64,000 bases of DNA from Moritella yayanosii (GCF_900465055.1 NZ_LS483250.1:248001-312000), one strand, 5' to 3'; shown: positions 34,584-44,691, counted from the stretch's first letter. The notes: generated by a model from the letters alone, not told the origin. A program made the numbers and translations.

Positions 34584-35606
34584 TTATGATGTAAATAATA
34601 CCCAGCTATAGCCAATAAACATAGTTAACAGTATTGCGCCAGAAAGACGACCAAAACGATAGTTTAGTTTACTGTCAGCCGCAATTAATTCATCTGTTTG
34701 TTGTTCTGGTGTTAAAGCGGCACGACGTTTAGTCACAGCAAAATAAGTCATTGTGAATGAAATAACCAGGAATGCCGTCATGATAGATAACATGGGTAAA
34801 TCACGCGTTAATATTTCTGCTGGCAGTTGTAAACCATCACCAATTAACCCTGGGAATACTAGTACACCTAATAGGTTAAAGGTGTTAGAACCAATCACAG
34901 TCGCGAATGCAATTTCAGGCATACCACGGCGAACACCAGCGATAGCAGCGGCTAATTCTGGTAAACTGGTACCAAATGCAACAATCGTTAGACCAATCAA
35001 CAAGTCGCTAACGCCCATCGCTTTTGCAAGTTGCACACTGCCCCAAACCATGATTTGTGAGCTGATTAATAGCATGAACAGCATGGCGATAGTTTCAACT
35101 AATGCTCTATTTTGGCTAACATCTAAAAACTCTAGCTCGTTTTTAACATCATCTGGGGACGATGATTTAGCAAGATAGACACAGTACAGTGCAAGCAATA
35201 AGAGCAGGATAAGACTGTCCCACATCGTAATTGAGCCGTTTGACATTAACGCGATAGTTGCAATAAGCGCGAGTACTAAAATAGGCAATTCACGTGTAAT
35301 GAAACGTACTTGAATTACTAACGGCATAAACAGAGCACAAAGCGCTAATACTAAGCCACAGTTGATGATGTTAGAGCCGATAGCATTACCGACGGCAAGA
35401 CCTTCTGCACCATTAAATGACGCAATTGCGCTGACGACTAATTCTGGGAATGAAGTACCAAAGGCAATGACGGTCATACCAATAAACATGACTGAAACAC
35501 CAAATTTTTTGGCTAATGTTGATGATACTAAGATAAGACGGTCGGCACTGACGGTGAGTAAGATAAAGCCAACTAGCACTGCAATGATGGGTAATAATAA
35601 AGACAT
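34584..35606 (-). CDS. CaCA-family Ca2+/Na+ antiporter (YrbG-like), riboswitch-controlled
   Basis: 340 residues from ATG 35606 (MSLLLPIIAVLVGFILLTVS); an upstream ATG (35648) lies in the leader hairpin and is less likely. Two inverted alpha-repeats are clear, each with a cation-binding motif: FGTSFPELVVSAIASFNGAE (residues ~48-67) with AVGNAIGSNIINCG, and FGTSLPELAAAIAGVRRG with IAFATVIGSNTFNLLG. About ten membrane helices. The family exchanges Ca2+ for Na+ or K+. Because the leader is a Mn2+-sensing riboswitch, this member may export Mn2+ as well or instead. Confidence 0.9.
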   Translation of the reverse strand: MSLLLPIIAVLVGFILLTVSADRLILVSSTLAKKFGVSVMFIGMTVIAFGTSFPELVVSAIASFNGAEGLAVGNAIGSNIINCGLVLALCALFMPLVIQVRFITRELPILVLALIATIALMSNGSITMWDSLILLLLLALYCVYLAKSSSPDDVKNELEFLDVSQNRALVETIAMLFMLLISSQIMVWGSVQLAKAMGVSDLLIGLTIVAFGTSLPELAAAIAGVRRGMPEIAFATVIGSNTFNLLGVLVFPGLIGDGLQLPAEILTRDLPMLSIMTAFLVISFTMTYFAVTKRRAALTPEQQTDELIAADSKLNYRFGRLSGAILLTMFIGYSWVLFTS

Positions 35607-35618
35607 AGGATTCTCGTA

Positions 35619-35658
35619 CGAGGGCATTTTGACATAAACAAGCGACACCCTGCCCTCG
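35619..35658 (-). promoter_or_regulatory. Leader hairpin near the antiporter start (possible expression platform)
   Basis: On the minus strand CGAGGGCA pairs with TGCCCTCG (8 bp, ~24-base loop), ending 12 bases before the ATG at 35606. It could mask the ribosome site and so act as the switching element of the upstream aptamer. This is inference from position. Confidence 0.5.
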
Positions 35659-35699
35659 AAAGTAGGTGGTTACTTGTTCAAGTCTCATCAAACTTAGTC

Positions 35700-35805
35700 T
35701 CGGCTTGTTAACCTCGAACTAGATTGAATACACCACGACCTGCGGGTCAGTTATGTTGATGTACTCCTTCACATGCGTGAAGCGACTACTCCCTCGAATA
35801 GAGTT
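35700..35805 (-). ncRNA. yybP-ykoY manganese riboswitch aptamer
   Basis: On the minus strand GGGAGTAG (35786-35793) is followed by a stem CTTCAC/GTGAAG, then GAGTACATCAACATAACT, then a GACC-containing stem. This matches the conserved yybP-ykoY core, GGGGAGUAG ... GUACAUCAACAUACU, as in E. coli mntP and alx leaders. Mn2+ binding normally turns the downstream gene on. The aptamer lies ~100-200 bases upstream of the antiporter start. Exact ends were not determined. Confidence 0.85.
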
Positions 35806-35915
35806 ACGCATTATAAGACAGAACCGCACTAACGCAAGTAGATTGTGTAATTTAATTACACAATGAATTAAATCGCTTTATGTATACCCAGTTACGTCGA
35901 TATAAGCGTTAAGCG

Positions 35916-36944
35916 CTAACGTCTCAACTGTAAATTGATTTGCACAACAGCATGATCGGTGCTTTCGCTATCACGCTCATAGATAGGATTAATCAAGTGG
36001 CGATCATAAGTATGGTAATCACTGACCTCATAAAGGCTACGCTGATACTCTGCATTAAACTCACACGATAATAAGATGTAATCTAATACCGAACCTTTGT
36101 TATAAAAGTAATGCGTCGCCGGGCGAGGGGCAGGTGTACTACTTGCCACTACACCGTTTGCTGCGTGTTGGTATAAATGCCAGCTATCTTGCAGACTGAA
36201 TTGTTTTACAATGTCTTGTGCTTGCGGGTCTGAATTGAAGCGTAAAGTATTCATTGTCAGGTGCGATAATACCCCATCTCGGTCATGATCTAATACATCG
36301 TTAAAGTCACCCATTAACATCATCGGATTATTGGTCGCTAGCCGACGTTGGATCATTTGTTGAAATAATAAAGCCGCTTCTGAGCCCCGCTGTATTGATG
36401 ATCCCCAACTACCGCACATTTGTTTGCTAAAAGCATCAAGTACCGCTTTGGTTGTCGCTAATTCATCATCTTCACTTTCTAACATTGGTCGCTTAGATTT
36501 AAAGTGCACCACATAACAATCGGTGGTACCAAGATGTGGTAATTCTATACTGGCGCGCAGGGGCTTGCGACTGAATTGGTATTCCGATGATAAACCCATG
36601 CTCACGGCAAGATCGCTATCGGGCATGACTGCTGCGATAGCTGTTATCGGGTAACGTGATGCTATTGCCACTACTGGACTGCGGAAAATGTAGTCGTCGA
36701 TAACATCTGCGCTATCAACGACTTCAAAATACGGATAATCACATTCAGCGACTAATGCTTTTAAAGAGTCAGGGCTAAACACTTCTTGAAAACCAATGAC
36801 ATCAGGCTGATGTTCGGCAAGATAATCACGGATCCACTTCTGCTTTTTCTGCCATTGTTGCTCGTCATAGATACGCTCAAAGTCATAACAAGCAAACGGT
36901 GGTTCAATGTAATTGAAAAGATTAAAGGTGGCGATTTTTAGCAT
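35916..36944 (-). CDS. Endonuclease/exonuclease/phosphatase (EEP) family protein
   Basis: 342 residues, cytoplasmic (no signal). All core metal-dependent motifs are present: KIATFNLFN at the N-terminus, DVIGFQEVF (catalytic Glu), VVHFKSKR, MLMGDFNDVLD, GSVLDYILLS and STDHAVVQINL (catalytic His). It should be a phosphodiesterase-type hydrolase; DNA, RNA, inositol-phosphate or lipid substrates cannot be distinguished. It is a lone gene. Confidence 0.88.
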   Translation of the reverse strand: MLKIATFNLFNYIEPPFACYDFERIYDEQQWQKKQKWIRDYLAEHQPDVIGFQEVFSPDSLKALVAECDYPYFEVVDSADVIDDYIFRSPVVAIASRYPITAIAAVMPDSDLAVSMGLSSEYQFSRKPLRASIELPHLGTTDCYVVHFKSKRPMLESEDDELATTKAVLDAFSKQMCGSWGSSIQRGSEAALLFQQMIQRRLATNNPMMLMGDFNDVLDHDRDGVLSHLTMNTLRFNSDPQAQDIVKQFSLQDSWHLYQHAANGVVASSTPAPRPATHYFYNKGSVLDYILLSCEFNAEYQRSLYEVSDYHTYDRHLINPIYERDSESTDHAVVQINLQLRR

Positions 36945-37276
36945 AGGTAAGAAATACCAGATATAGAGAAAACAACAGTTATGGTTATAACAAGCTTAGC
37001 AGGATGGGGCAAGTAAGTTAAATACCTGAAGCGGTTTGAAGGAGTCAAACTGCTTGAGTGACGCATTTAAATCTGTTTCACTTGAAACACACTTGTGTAT
37101 TGTTCATAAATGAAGCGATGTCGTTATATATAAGGTATCATGTATGAGATATGTGATTACTATCACTTTATAGAGGTACGTGCTGCATTATGATTATTTC
37201 TTAATATTTCTAGTTATTTTGATATTATTATATAATGCTTATTATAACTGAACTCTCCGAATTTAAGGAATACACT
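36945..37276. other. Promoter region of udp
   Basis: 332 bases between divergent genes. It holds a CRP-like site, a TATAAT-like box near 37229, and an unassigned inverted repeat around 37030-37055 (GGTTTGAAGG...). Confidence 0.5.
37152..37167 (+). promoter_or_regulatory. CRP site upstream of udp
   Basis: TGTGA-TTACTA-TCACT matches the CRP core TGTGA-N6-TCACA at nine of ten positions. It lies about 110 bases upstream of the udp start. E. coli udp is also CRP-controlled (with CytR), so conservation of this control is plausible. Confidence 0.7.
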
Positions 37277-38044
37277 ATGACGACTGCAAATGTTTTTCAC
37301 CTTGGTATTAATAAATCTGATTTAAAAGGTGCCGAATTGGCTATTATTCCTGGTGATCCTGCTCGTGTCGAAAAGATCGCACAGCAGATGGAAAACCCTC
37401 AATTTTTAGCAAGTCATCGTGAATACACAGTTTATTTAGCCGAGCTAGAAGGCAAGAAAGTTGTGGTATGCTCAACGGGTATTGGTGGTCCATCAACGTC
37501 GATTGCAGTTGAAGAGCTTGCTCAGCTTGGCGTGAATACTTTCTTACGTGTTGGCACCACTGGTGCGATTCAAGAAAACATTAATGTTGGTGACATGATT
37601 GTAACTACCGCATCAGTGCGTCTTGATGGTGCCAGTTTGCATTTTGCGCCAATGGAATTTCCAGCTGTAGCTGATTTTACTATAGCAACAGAAATGAAAG
37701 CCGCTGTTGACGCTGCAGGCATTAAAGTTCACATGGGTGTAACCGCATCAAGTGATACTTTCTATCCTGGTCAAGAACGTTACGATACATTCTCGGGTCG
37801 TGTTACTCGTCGCTTCCAAGGTTCAATGCAAGAATGGCAAGAAATGGGTGTATTAAACTTTGAAATGGAATCGGCTACATTATTTACTATGTGTGCAAGC
37901 CAAGGACTTAAAGCAGGTTGTGTAGCCGGTGTGATCATTAACCGTACGCAAAAAGAGATCCCCGATCAAGCAGCAATGAAAGCGGTAGAAATGTCATCAA
38001 TCAAGGTCGTTGTTGATAGTGCGCGCCGCATGCTAATTGCATAA
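37277..38044 (+). CDS. udp: Uridine phosphorylase
   Basis: Cleaves uridine to uracil and ribose-1-phosphate in pyrimidine salvage. 255 residues from ATG 37277 ([20 protein letters not shown]), with AAGGAA upstream; the frame is open earlier but without a site. Family motifs are [48 protein letters not shown], and [13 protein letters not shown] (active-site Glu-Met-Glu). The CRP site upstream fits catabolic regulation. It ends at a terminator shared with the convergent GST gene. Confidence 0.96.
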   Translation: MTTANVFHLGINKSDLKGAELAIIPGDPARVEKIAQQMENPQFLASHREYTVYLAELEGKKVVVCSTGIGGPSTSIAVEELAQLGVNTFLRVGTTGAIQENINVGDMIVTTASVRLDGASLHFAPMEFPAVADFTIATEMKAAVDAAGIKVHMGVTASSDTFYPGQERYDTFSGRVTRRFQGSMQEWQEMGVLNFEMESATLFTMCASQGLKAGCVAGVIINRTQKEIPDQAAMKAVEMSSIKVVVDSARRMLIA

Positions 38045-38075
38045 TAGTGACATTTATTACAATCTCTAGTTGATG

Positions 38076-38113
38076 AAAAAAAGCCAGATTAAAGTATAGG
38101 TCTGGCTTTTTTG
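38076..38113. terminator. Terminator of udp (also faces GST gene)
   Basis: AAAAGCCAGA pairs with TCTGGCTTTT over an 11-base loop followed by T-run on the plus strand; an A-run precedes it, so it can act on both strands. Confidence 0.9.
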
Positions 38114-38116
38114 TGT

Positions 38117-38779
38117 TTATTTTGATGCAAAATAAACGGCTTTGTCACCGGCTAACCATTGCGGGTATTTATACATAATATCAGTAAATAATGCTGAGCT
38201 TGTGTGTCGTGTTAACCACAAGCGTAATTTAGGGTAGGGTGATTGCTCAAACCAGGCCTTATCAACCCTCACAAATTGGCGGATAAATGGGAAGATTGCA
38301 ATATCAGCCAAGCTAATTTCTTCGCCTATGAGGTTGCTGTGTAAGGTGAGCAAAAGTTCTAATTGACTCAGGAAATGGCTACCTTGTTCACGGTATTCTG
38401 TTTCAGTATATTCAGGGTGGCGATCGGCGTATTTATATTTATCTAAGATGGTTTTAAATTCGTTATCATTTTCATCGATCAGTGAGCTGATTTGTGTTTG
38501 TAAATGAGGCTGATTTTTACGGAGCCAATCATTACTATCATTTTGTGACAGCGCCCACTGCATAATATCGCGGCTCTGATCAATGATCTTTTTATCCTGG
38601 GTAACCAACACGGGCACTGTGCCCTTAGGCGAATAAGCTAATAAGCTTGTTGGTTTATCTTTTAATACCACTTCTCTCAATTCAACTTCAACTTGGCTAT
38701 AACAAATAGCAAGTCGTGCTCTCATTGCATAGGGGCAGCGTCGAAACGAATAAACAATAGCAGGGCGTATAGGTCGCAT
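38117..38779 (-). CDS. Glutathione S-transferase-like protein (Cys type)
   Basis: 220 residues. An N-terminal thioredoxin-fold half carries the CPYAMRARLA motif (Cys and following Arg, as in omega/GrxB-like GSTs) and cis-Pro in GTVPVLVT with DQSRDIMQWAL. The C-terminal helical domain has LIGEEISLADIAIFPFIRQF. The active-site Cys suggests thiol transfer or dehydroascorbate reduction rather than classical conjugation. There is no clear operon partner. Confidence 0.88.
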   Translation of the reverse strand: MRPIRPAIVYSFRRCPYAMRARLAICYSQVEVELREVVLKDKPTSLLAYSPKGTVPVLVTQDKKIIDQSRDIMQWALSQNDSNDWLRKNQPHLQTQISSLIDENDNEFKTILDKYKYADRHPEYTETEYREQGSHFLSQLELLLTLHSNLIGEEISLADIAIFPFIRQFVRVDKAWFEQSPYPKLRLWLTRHTSSALFTDIMYKYPQWLAGDKAVYFASK

Positions 38780-38804
38780 TTATAAACTCCAACAGAAAAT
38801 GTGT

Positions 38805-38874
38805 TATACCCAAGTTACTTCAGGATGCCTTCGTTCGGCTTGCTGATTGTGGATCTTGAAATAGCTTGGGTATA
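38805..38874. repeat. MITE-like 70-bp repeat with TATACCCAAG ends
   Basis: The left end TATACCCAAGTTACTTCAGG and the complement of the right end (TATACCCAAGCTATTTCAAG) match at most positions, giving ~24-base imperfect terminal inverted repeats around a ~22-base centre. It lies just upstream of the GST start codon. Related short cores occur at 32286-32306 and 60757-60782. No transposase is nearby, so it is either a dead MITE or a palindromic intergenic repeat. Confidence 0.65.
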
Positions 38875-39023
38875 GAGATACAGTGAAATTATCTAACATT
38901 ATTTCACTGTATCAAATCAACACTATTTATACATTAAAATGATTGTATTATTAGTCTTTTATATCTTTTGGCTGTGTTAATATTTGGCCGAATTAATTGG
39001 AAATTGTAAGGTATTAGATTTTA

Positions 39024-39530
39024 ATGAATGAAAAAATGGGTTTTTCATTACTGGAACTAACATTTGTTATTGTTGTGCTTTCTATTTTAGCTATGTTTGC
39101 TATTCCAGAATATACAAAAACACATCGCGAAGCTAAAATAGCAGTACTTAATGATCTACGCGGTAAGTTGACTAACGCCGTTGACACCTTGAAAACAGCA
39201 TCCAATATTGAATCGCGGAAACAGACGATTGATGATCAGAGCTATGTTCAATACGATGCTGGACAGTACTACCAGGTTGCTGGTAAATTGCTTCATCCGA
39301 GTGAAATATGTCATATTTTAGGGCTTACCATAGCACAACTTGCCAAAGGTGTAGCTGTAACCTCGATTGACGGGATGTATACTTGTAAATACGAAAACTT
39401 AAATACTAGTTGGATTAAGATGAATAAGCTTGAGTCCACAGACTGCGCATTATCTTATGCTGCCAGTTATAGTAATAGCATCATTACCGCGGTTGATATT
39501 AATCTGGTAGGCGATTGCCTAGAGCAATAA
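39024..39530 (+). CDS. Orphan type IV pilin-like protein
   Basis: 168 residues. The N-terminus MNEKMGFSLLELTFVIVVLS has the prepilin-peptidase site G|FSLLE with Glu at +5 and a hydrophobic helix. The rest (residues ~35-168) is a soluble globular domain with four cysteines (CHILGL, CKYEN, DCAL, DCLEQ), so up to two disulfides are possible. No other pilus genes are near. It could be a minor pilin or pseudopilin exported by systems encoded elsewhere. Confidence 0.85.
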   Translation: MNEKMGFSLLELTFVIVVLSILAMFAIPEYTKTHREAKIAVLNDLRGKLTNAVDTLKTASNIESRKQTIDDQSYVQYDAGQYYQVAGKLLHPSEICHILGLTIAQLAKGVAVTSIDGMYTCKYENLNTSWIKMNKLESTDCALSYAASYSNSIITAVDINLVGDCLEQ

Positions 39531-39823
39531 AATGCTTTATGTTGCGTTGAAAAACCACACACCTTTAACATTAATTTAACCCCTTAAACTTTATAAACTT
39601 TTGATTTTTAATTTCATTCGAAAGTGGTTTTTCATTTGATTAGAGATAATCCTTCCATTTAGCACCTATTTATAGGTATTTGATGGATATATCGCTGAAA
39701 CCATTTTAGTTTTTGGTCATTTTGAGTGATAATGCCGCGCCTAGTCCGTTATCTATGCATCACACAAACAGACTATCGCCATATATTCTAATCTTTTCGA
39801 TAAAATCTTTAGGAAATTAAACC

Positions 39824-41305
39824 ATGGTAAAACCTGAGAATAACAGTATCGTCATTTTTGGTGCTTCGGGTGATTTAACAAAACGAAAGTTACTCCCCGC
39901 GCTTTATCACCTTTATGTCAATGAACTGTTACCTGAAGATTTTTCTATTTTGGGTGCGAGTAAAACAGCATTCACGGATGATTCATTTCGTGAGAAAGTA
40001 ACTAATGATTTAATTAAAAGTGAAGGCGTCTCTCAGCAACAAGCTGAAGAATTCTGTCAACATTTGTATTATATATCGATGAATATGACAGATGCAGATA
40101 GTTATGTTGCCTTTAAAGAACGCTTAGAAATATTATCTGAGAAGCATAATACGGTTGGTAATGCTATTTATTACATGGCAACGCCACCGAGCTTATACGC
40201 ATCAATTGCCGCTAATTTAGCTAAACATAAATTGAATAAAGACAGTGATGGTTGGAAACGATTAATCGTTGAGAAGCCGTTTGGTTATGATCTTGAGTCA
40301 GCCAACGAGTTAGATGAACATCTACATACTTGTTTCCGTGAACGTCAAGTTTACCGTATTGATCATTACCTAGGTAAAGAAACAGTACAGAATCTATTAG
40401 TATTTCGTTTTTCAAATGGTATATTCGAGCCTCTTTGGAACCGCAGTTTTATTGACTACGTGGAAATTACTGCTGCAGAGAGTTTAGGTATTGAAGAGCG
40501 AGGCGGTTATTATGATCATTCTGGCGCGGTTCGAGACATGTTGCAAAATCATTTGTTACAGGTACTTGCCTTAGTCGCGATGGAACCGCCTGCGATTATT
40601 AACGCGGATGCTATGCGTAACGAAGTGGTTAAAGTTATTCAAAGTTTACGGCCACTTGAAGAACAAGATTTAAAAGATAACCTAGTGCTTGGTCAATATA
40701 CGAAGAATATTGTTAATGGCAAGGTATTGCCGGGTTATCGCGAAGAAAAAGACGTTGCGGATGATTCTCGTACACCAACCTATGTTGGCATGAAAATGAT
40801 GATTGATAACTGGCGTTGGAATGGCGTACCTTTCTATATACGTACCGGTAAACGTATGCCAGAACGTTTAACAGAAATTGTGGTTCATTTTAAGAAAACA
40901 CCACATCCAGTGTTTGGTCAAAATGCCCCAGAAAATAAATTGATCTTACGTATTCAACCAAATGAATCGATTCAGATGGATTTTGGTTTGAAAAAACCAG
41001 GTGCAGGTTTTACTGCGCAACAGGTATCGATGAGCTTTAATTATAACAGCTTGGAAGAAAATAATTTATTAACGGCTTATGAGCGCTTACTACTGGATTG
41101 TATGAAAGGCGATGCGACTTTATTTGCGCGTTCCGATGCAGTCAAAGCGTGCTGGGAATACGTGCAACCAATCTTAGACTATAAACAAGAAGTGAAATCT
41201 TTATTTGGTTATAAGTGTGGTACTTGGGGGCCGAACCGAGCCGATGAGATGTTAGAGAAAGATGGCCGTGAATGGCGCTTTTCTAGCGAAGAAGTAATTA
41301 CCTAA
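39824..41305 (+). CDS. zwf: Glucose-6-phosphate dehydrogenase
   Basis: First enzyme of the oxidative pentose-phosphate branch, making NADPH. 493 residues (E. coli Zwf about 491). Motifs are the NADP-binding [20 protein letters not shown], the substrate motif [13 protein letters not shown] with the catalytic His, and the dimer/NADP motif [13 protein letters not shown]. Only 20 bases separate it from pgl, so they form an operon. No edd, gnd or HexR gene is adjacent. Confidence 0.97.
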   Translation: MVKPENNSIVIFGASGDLTKRKLLPALYHLYVNELLPEDFSILGASKTAFTDDSFREKVTNDLIKSEGVSQQQAEEFCQHLYYISMNMTDADSYVAFKERLEILSEKHNTVGNAIYYMATPPSLYASIAANLAKHKLNKDSDGWKRLIVEKPFGYDLESANELDEHLHTCFRERQVYRIDHYLGKETVQNLLVFRFSNGIFEPLWNRSFIDYVEITAAESLGIEERGGYYDHSGAVRDMLQNHLLQVLALVAMEPPAIINADAMRNEVVKVIQSLRPLEEQDLKDNLVLGQYTKNIVNGKVLPGYREEKDVADDSRTPTYVGMKMMIDNWRWNGVPFYIRTGKRMPERLTEIVVHFKKTPHPVFGQNAPENKLILRIQPNESIQMDFGLKKPGAGFTAQQVSMSFNYNSLEENNLLTAYERLLLDCMKGDATLFARSDAVKACWEYVQPILDYKQEVKSLFGYKCGTWGPNRADEMLEKDGREWRFSSEEVIT

Positions 41306-41325
41306 TTAAATAGTAGGCGTGGAAC

Positions 41326-42045
41326 ATGATGGATTATCGTACTTTTGAAACACCTCAACAAGTTGTTGAATCATTAGCTAACTCGCTTGTAGAATACAGT
41401 AAGCAAGATAAGCCTGTGCATATATCGTTATCAGGCGGCAGTACCCCAAAGCTTTTATTTAAAGTATTAGCAAAGGCACCATTTTCGACAAGCATTGAAT
41501 GGGGCAACTTGCACTTCTGGTGGGGTGACGAACGTTGTGTAGCCCCTGATGATGCTGAAAGTAATTTTGGTGAAGCTCAAGCGTTATTATTTTCACAAGT
41601 AGCATTACCTACCGAAAATATTCACCGCATTTTAGGTGAAGATGCGCCAGAGCAAGAAGTTATTCGTTTTGCACAAGAGATGCAAGATTGTATTCCGGCT
41701 GATAATGGTCTGCCGTGCTTTGATTGGATCTTGCTTGGCATGGGCGGCGATGGGCATACTGCATCATTATTCCCAGGTCAAACTGATTATAATGATCAAA
41801 ATATGGCCATTATTGTACAGCACCCAGAATCAGGACAGTATCGTATTTCTAAAACGGCACGTCTGTTAGCAAATGCAAAACGTATTAGTTATTTAGTGAT
41901 GGGTGAAGGTAAAGCACAAGTGATCAAGCAAATTCATGATAATGATGATGCCGCACTTGCTTACCCTGCAGCACAAGTAAAAGCAAGTCAGGGTAAAACT
42001 GAGTGGTTTTTAGATGCGGACGCAGCTAAGTTAATCAACGGTTAA
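41326..42045 (+). CDS. pgl: 6-phosphogluconolactonase
   Basis: Hydrolyses the lactone product of Zwf. 239 residues; two adjacent ATGs make the start 41326 or 41329. The phosphate-binding motif SLSGGSTPKLLFKVL and the WWGDERCVAPDDAESNFGEA and LLGMGGDGHTASLFPG motifs are intact. The pairing with zwf is the canonical two-step unit, and the transcript ends at the terminator at 42086. Confidence 0.96.
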   Translation: MMDYRTFETPQQVVESLANSLVEYSKQDKPVHISLSGGSTPKLLFKVLAKAPFSTSIEWGNLHFWWGDERCVAPDDAESNFGEAQALLFSQVALPTENIHRILGEDAPEQEVIRFAQEMQDCIPADNGLPCFDWILLGMGGDGHTASLFPGQTDYNDQNMAIIVQHPESGQYRISKTARLLANAKRISYLVMGEGKAQVIKQIHDNDDAALAYPAAQVKASQGKTEWFLDADAAKLING

Positions 42046-42596
42046 TCCACATAAGTAATGACGATAGCTTAATGAGCTTAGCGTTAAAGGCCTGTTAGTT
42101 ATGCTAACCGGCCTTTTTTTGTGCGTTTGTTTGTTTTTCATACTTAGCTCTAATATTTAATTAGCCATTAAATTACCCTGTAATCCTTTTTAAAGCAGTA
42201 TTAAAAATACAGCTGATATTATTTGGATTGAGCTAAGATCGTTACTTAGGATAGAGATTAGACACCTTGTTGTTGTGTTTTAATTCCTATTCTGTGTTTA
42301 TTTTTGGTTTTGGTGGGGTTTATCATGATTTTAGCCCTGTTGGTTAGCCACGCATGGTTATTTTTAAGTCGGCTATCTGATATTTTTATGTGTAATTACG
42401 ACATTTTATGTGTCATATTATGTCGAGTTAATGAAAATGGTAGCAAAGCACCTTAAATAGCATTAAGTATAATTACTCTTTAATAAATAGTATTTGATAA
42501 TACTGAAATATCGTCATTCTATACTGGTGTAATGAACTAGCGCTGTATTGTATTGAGCGACCATTTATAGATGAATATGTAGGTATAAGGACAAGC
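42046..42596. other. Intergenic region before nhaA
   Basis: 551 bases. It contains the zwf-pgl terminator at the left. A 43-codon frame at 42325-42456 begins with GTGGGG six bases before ATG (MILALLVSHAWLF) but has weak coding character. The nhaA promoter must lie near the right end. No NhaR gene is adjacent. Confidence 0.5.
42086..42120 (+). terminator. Rho-independent terminator of zwf-pgl
   Basis: AAAGGCC-T-GTTAG pairs with CTAAC-C-GGCCTTT over a 5-base loop, followed by a seven-base T-run. Confidence 0.92.
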
Positions 42597-43790
42597 ATGA
42601 ACAACACACAAGATTCATTTTTAACTAGTTTTTTTAAACTAGAATCAGCGGGTGGCATTATTTTAATGTTCTCAGCTGTATTAGCTATGATTATAGCGAA
42701 TAGCCCTGCACAAGGTTTATATGCATTATTTCTGGAAATTCCAGTAGAGATCAAACTTGGCGGTTTAGAGATCGCGAAACCATTATTGCTTTGGATTAAT
42801 GATGGTTTAATGGCAGTGTTCTTCTTTTTAGTTGGACTTGAGCTAAAAAGAGAATTAGTCGAAGGGGAGTTATCTGATCCTCGTAATATTATTCTACCGG
42901 GTGTTGGTGCTATTGGTGGTATGTTAATCCCAGCGCTTATTTATGTTTACTTTAATATGGATGATCCCGCAGCATTAAGTGGTTGGGCTATCCCTGCTGC
43001 AACAGATATTGCATTTGCGTTAGGTATCTTGAGCCTATTAGGTTCTCGTGTGCCTGTTAGCTTGAAAATATTCTTAACATCGTTAGCTATTTTTGATGAT
43101 ATTGGCGCGATCCTGATTATTGCCTTCTTCTATACAGCGAACCTGTCTATTCCAGCACTTATTGTGGCAGCCTGCTGTATCCTAGTGTTGGCCTATTTCA
43201 ATAAACGTAATGTTGATTCGAAAGCATTGTATATTTTCGTTGGTATTGTAATGTGGGTGGCAATGTTGAAATCTGGCGTTCATGCTACATTAGCTGGTGT
43301 TACCCTTGCACTGTTTATTCCTATGCAGTCAAAAGATAAATCACATTCACCATTGAAGTCGATGGAACATGGCTTACACTTCGTTGTTGCCTTTGTTATC
43401 TTACCTGTCTTTGCATTTGCAAATGCCGGGATTAATTTATCGGGTGTTGGTCTAGAACAAATCTTACACCCTGTGCCTATGGGTATTGCGTTAGGCTTAT
43501 TTATTGGTAAGCAAGTTGGTATCTTTGGTTTATGTTGGTTAGCGATTAAATGTAAGATTGCAAAAATGCCAAAAGGTATGGATTGGTGTTCTTTATATGG
43601 TACCGCCATCTTATGTGGTGTTGGTTTCACCATGAGTTTATTTATTGGTTCATTAGCCTTCGAAGAAACGGGTACCAACTTATTATTTGATGAGCGTCTT
43701 GGTATTATCTTAGGTTCGTTACTGTCGGGTATCATAGGTTTCTTCATGCTGAAATCATGTTTATCCAAGCAAGCGGACGTCGCTAAATAA
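42597..43790 (+). CDS. nhaA: Na+/H+ antiporter NhaA
   Basis: Inner-membrane antiporter exporting Na+ at alkaline pH, suited to a marine cell. 397 residues, about 12 helices, start ATG 42597 after AAGGACAAGC. The family motifs are present: [26 protein letters not shown] (Asp of the TM4 unwound stretch), and [16 protein letters not shown] with the paired transport aspartates. The C-terminal half ([16 protein letters not shown]) is intact. No regulatory gene is linked. Confidence 0.96.
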   Translation: MNNTQDSFLTSFFKLESAGGIILMFSAVLAMIIANSPAQGLYALFLEIPVEIKLGGLEIAKPLLLWINDGLMAVFFFLVGLELKRELVEGELSDPRNIILPGVGAIGGMLIPALIYVYFNMDDPAALSGWAIPAATDIAFALGILSLLGSRVPVSLKIFLTSLAIFDDIGAILIIAFFYTANLSIPALIVAACCILVLAYFNKRNVDSKALYIFVGIVMWVAMLKSGVHATLAGVTLALFIPMQSKDKSHSPLKSMEHGLHFVVAFVILPVFAFANAGINLSGVGLEQILHPVPMGIALGLFIGKQVGIFGLCWLAIKCKIAKMPKGMDWCSLYGTAILCGVGFTMSLFIGSLAFEETGTNLLFDERLGIILGSLLSGIIGFFMLKSCLSKQADVAK

Positions 43791-43815
43791 CTTAGCGCTA
43801 CCTTATTATTTAACT

Positions 43816-43845
43816 TAAAGCACCCTTGATTGGGTGCTTTCTTAT
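43816..43845 (+). terminator. Terminator of nhaA
   Basis: AAAGCACCC pairs with GGGTGCTTT over a 6-base loop, with a short T/C-rich tail. Confidence 0.8.
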
Positions 43846-43949
43846 ATCAGCCTATATCCGAAGATTACTTATTTATCAGTTGAATATATTGATTAAACAA
43901 GCTAGTTTAAGGATTCAAAATGTAGTTATCATAATCAGAGAGCGTAGTC

Positions 43950-44573
43950 TTGAGTACTATTAAATCGATATTTGAACGCAATCGCGCATGGTCAGAGCAG
44001 ATTAATGAACAGTTCCCTGACTTTTTTGAGCAACTTTCTAAACAACAATCACCTGATTATTTATGGATCGGTTGTTCCGATAGTCGCGTACCTGCAAACC
44101 AGATTATGGCTCTGCCTCCGGGGGAAGTTTTTGTTCACCGTAATATTGCCAATGTTGTTGTGCACACTGACTTAAATTGTTTATCAGTGATCCAGTACGC
44201 CGTAGAGGTGCTTAAAGTAAAACATATTATTGTGTGTGGTCATTATGGTTGTGGGGGTATTAAAGCGGCCATGGGCGATGAGCAACATGGCTTGATTGAT
44301 AATTGGTTACGTCATATTAAAGATGTAGAGCGCTTCCACATGGACGAGTTAAAAGATGTTAGTGGAGAAGATAAAATTGATCGTATGTGTGAATTGAATG
44401 TTGTCGAGCAGGTTAGAAATGTCTGTAATACCACTATTGTGAAGCGAGCTTGGCGCAAGGGTGAAGAATTAACGATTCATGGTTGGATTTTTAATATCAG
44501 TAATGGTGTATTGAAAAGCTTAACTGAGAGTATTAATTCGAGAGAGAAACAACTGGAAGTCATTGCTAACTAA
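43950..44573 (+). CDS. can: Beta-carbonic anhydrase
   Basis: Zinc enzyme interconverting CO2 and bicarbonate. 207 residues with a TTG start at 43950 (SD AGAGAG about 8 bases before); no ATG gives a full N-terminus. The zinc ligands are in GCSDSRVPANQ (Cys, Asp-Arg pair), and HYGCGG (His, Cys). LYS-rich C-terminal end is as in E. coli Can, and the motif VFVHRNIANVVVHTDLNCLS is conserved. Confidence 0.95.
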   Translation: MSTIKSIFERNRAWSEQINEQFPDFFEQLSKQQSPDYLWIGCSDSRVPANQIMALPPGEVFVHRNIANVVVHTDLNCLSVIQYAVEVLKVKHIIVCGHYGCGGIKAAMGDEQHGLIDNWLRHIKDVERFHMDELKDVSGEDKIDRMCELNVVEQVRNVCNTTIVKRAWRKGEELTIHGWIFNISNGVLKSLTESINSREKQLEVIAN

Positions 44574-44611
44574 CAACTAGTTCAAGTATTTAAGCGCGAA
44601 GTCATACGTAT

Positions 44612-44646
44612 AAAAAAGCCAATGAGATGTCTCATTGGCTTTTTTA
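44612..44646. terminator. Strong bidirectional terminator behind can
   Basis: AAAAAAGCCAATGAGA pairs with TCTCATTGGCTTTTTT across a 2-base loop; both arms end in homopolymers, so it works on either strand. Confidence 0.92.
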
Positions 44647-44691
44647 TACCTAAACCTAATGCCACATTACATGTTATGAATTTTAGGTAAT

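Noticed and set aside
42325-42456. 43-codon plus-strand frame starting MILALLVSHAWLF with GTGGGG upstream
   Set aside because: The spacing is acceptable but the peptide has no clear domain and ends in a low-quality Cys-rich tail; left as an unproven small frame.
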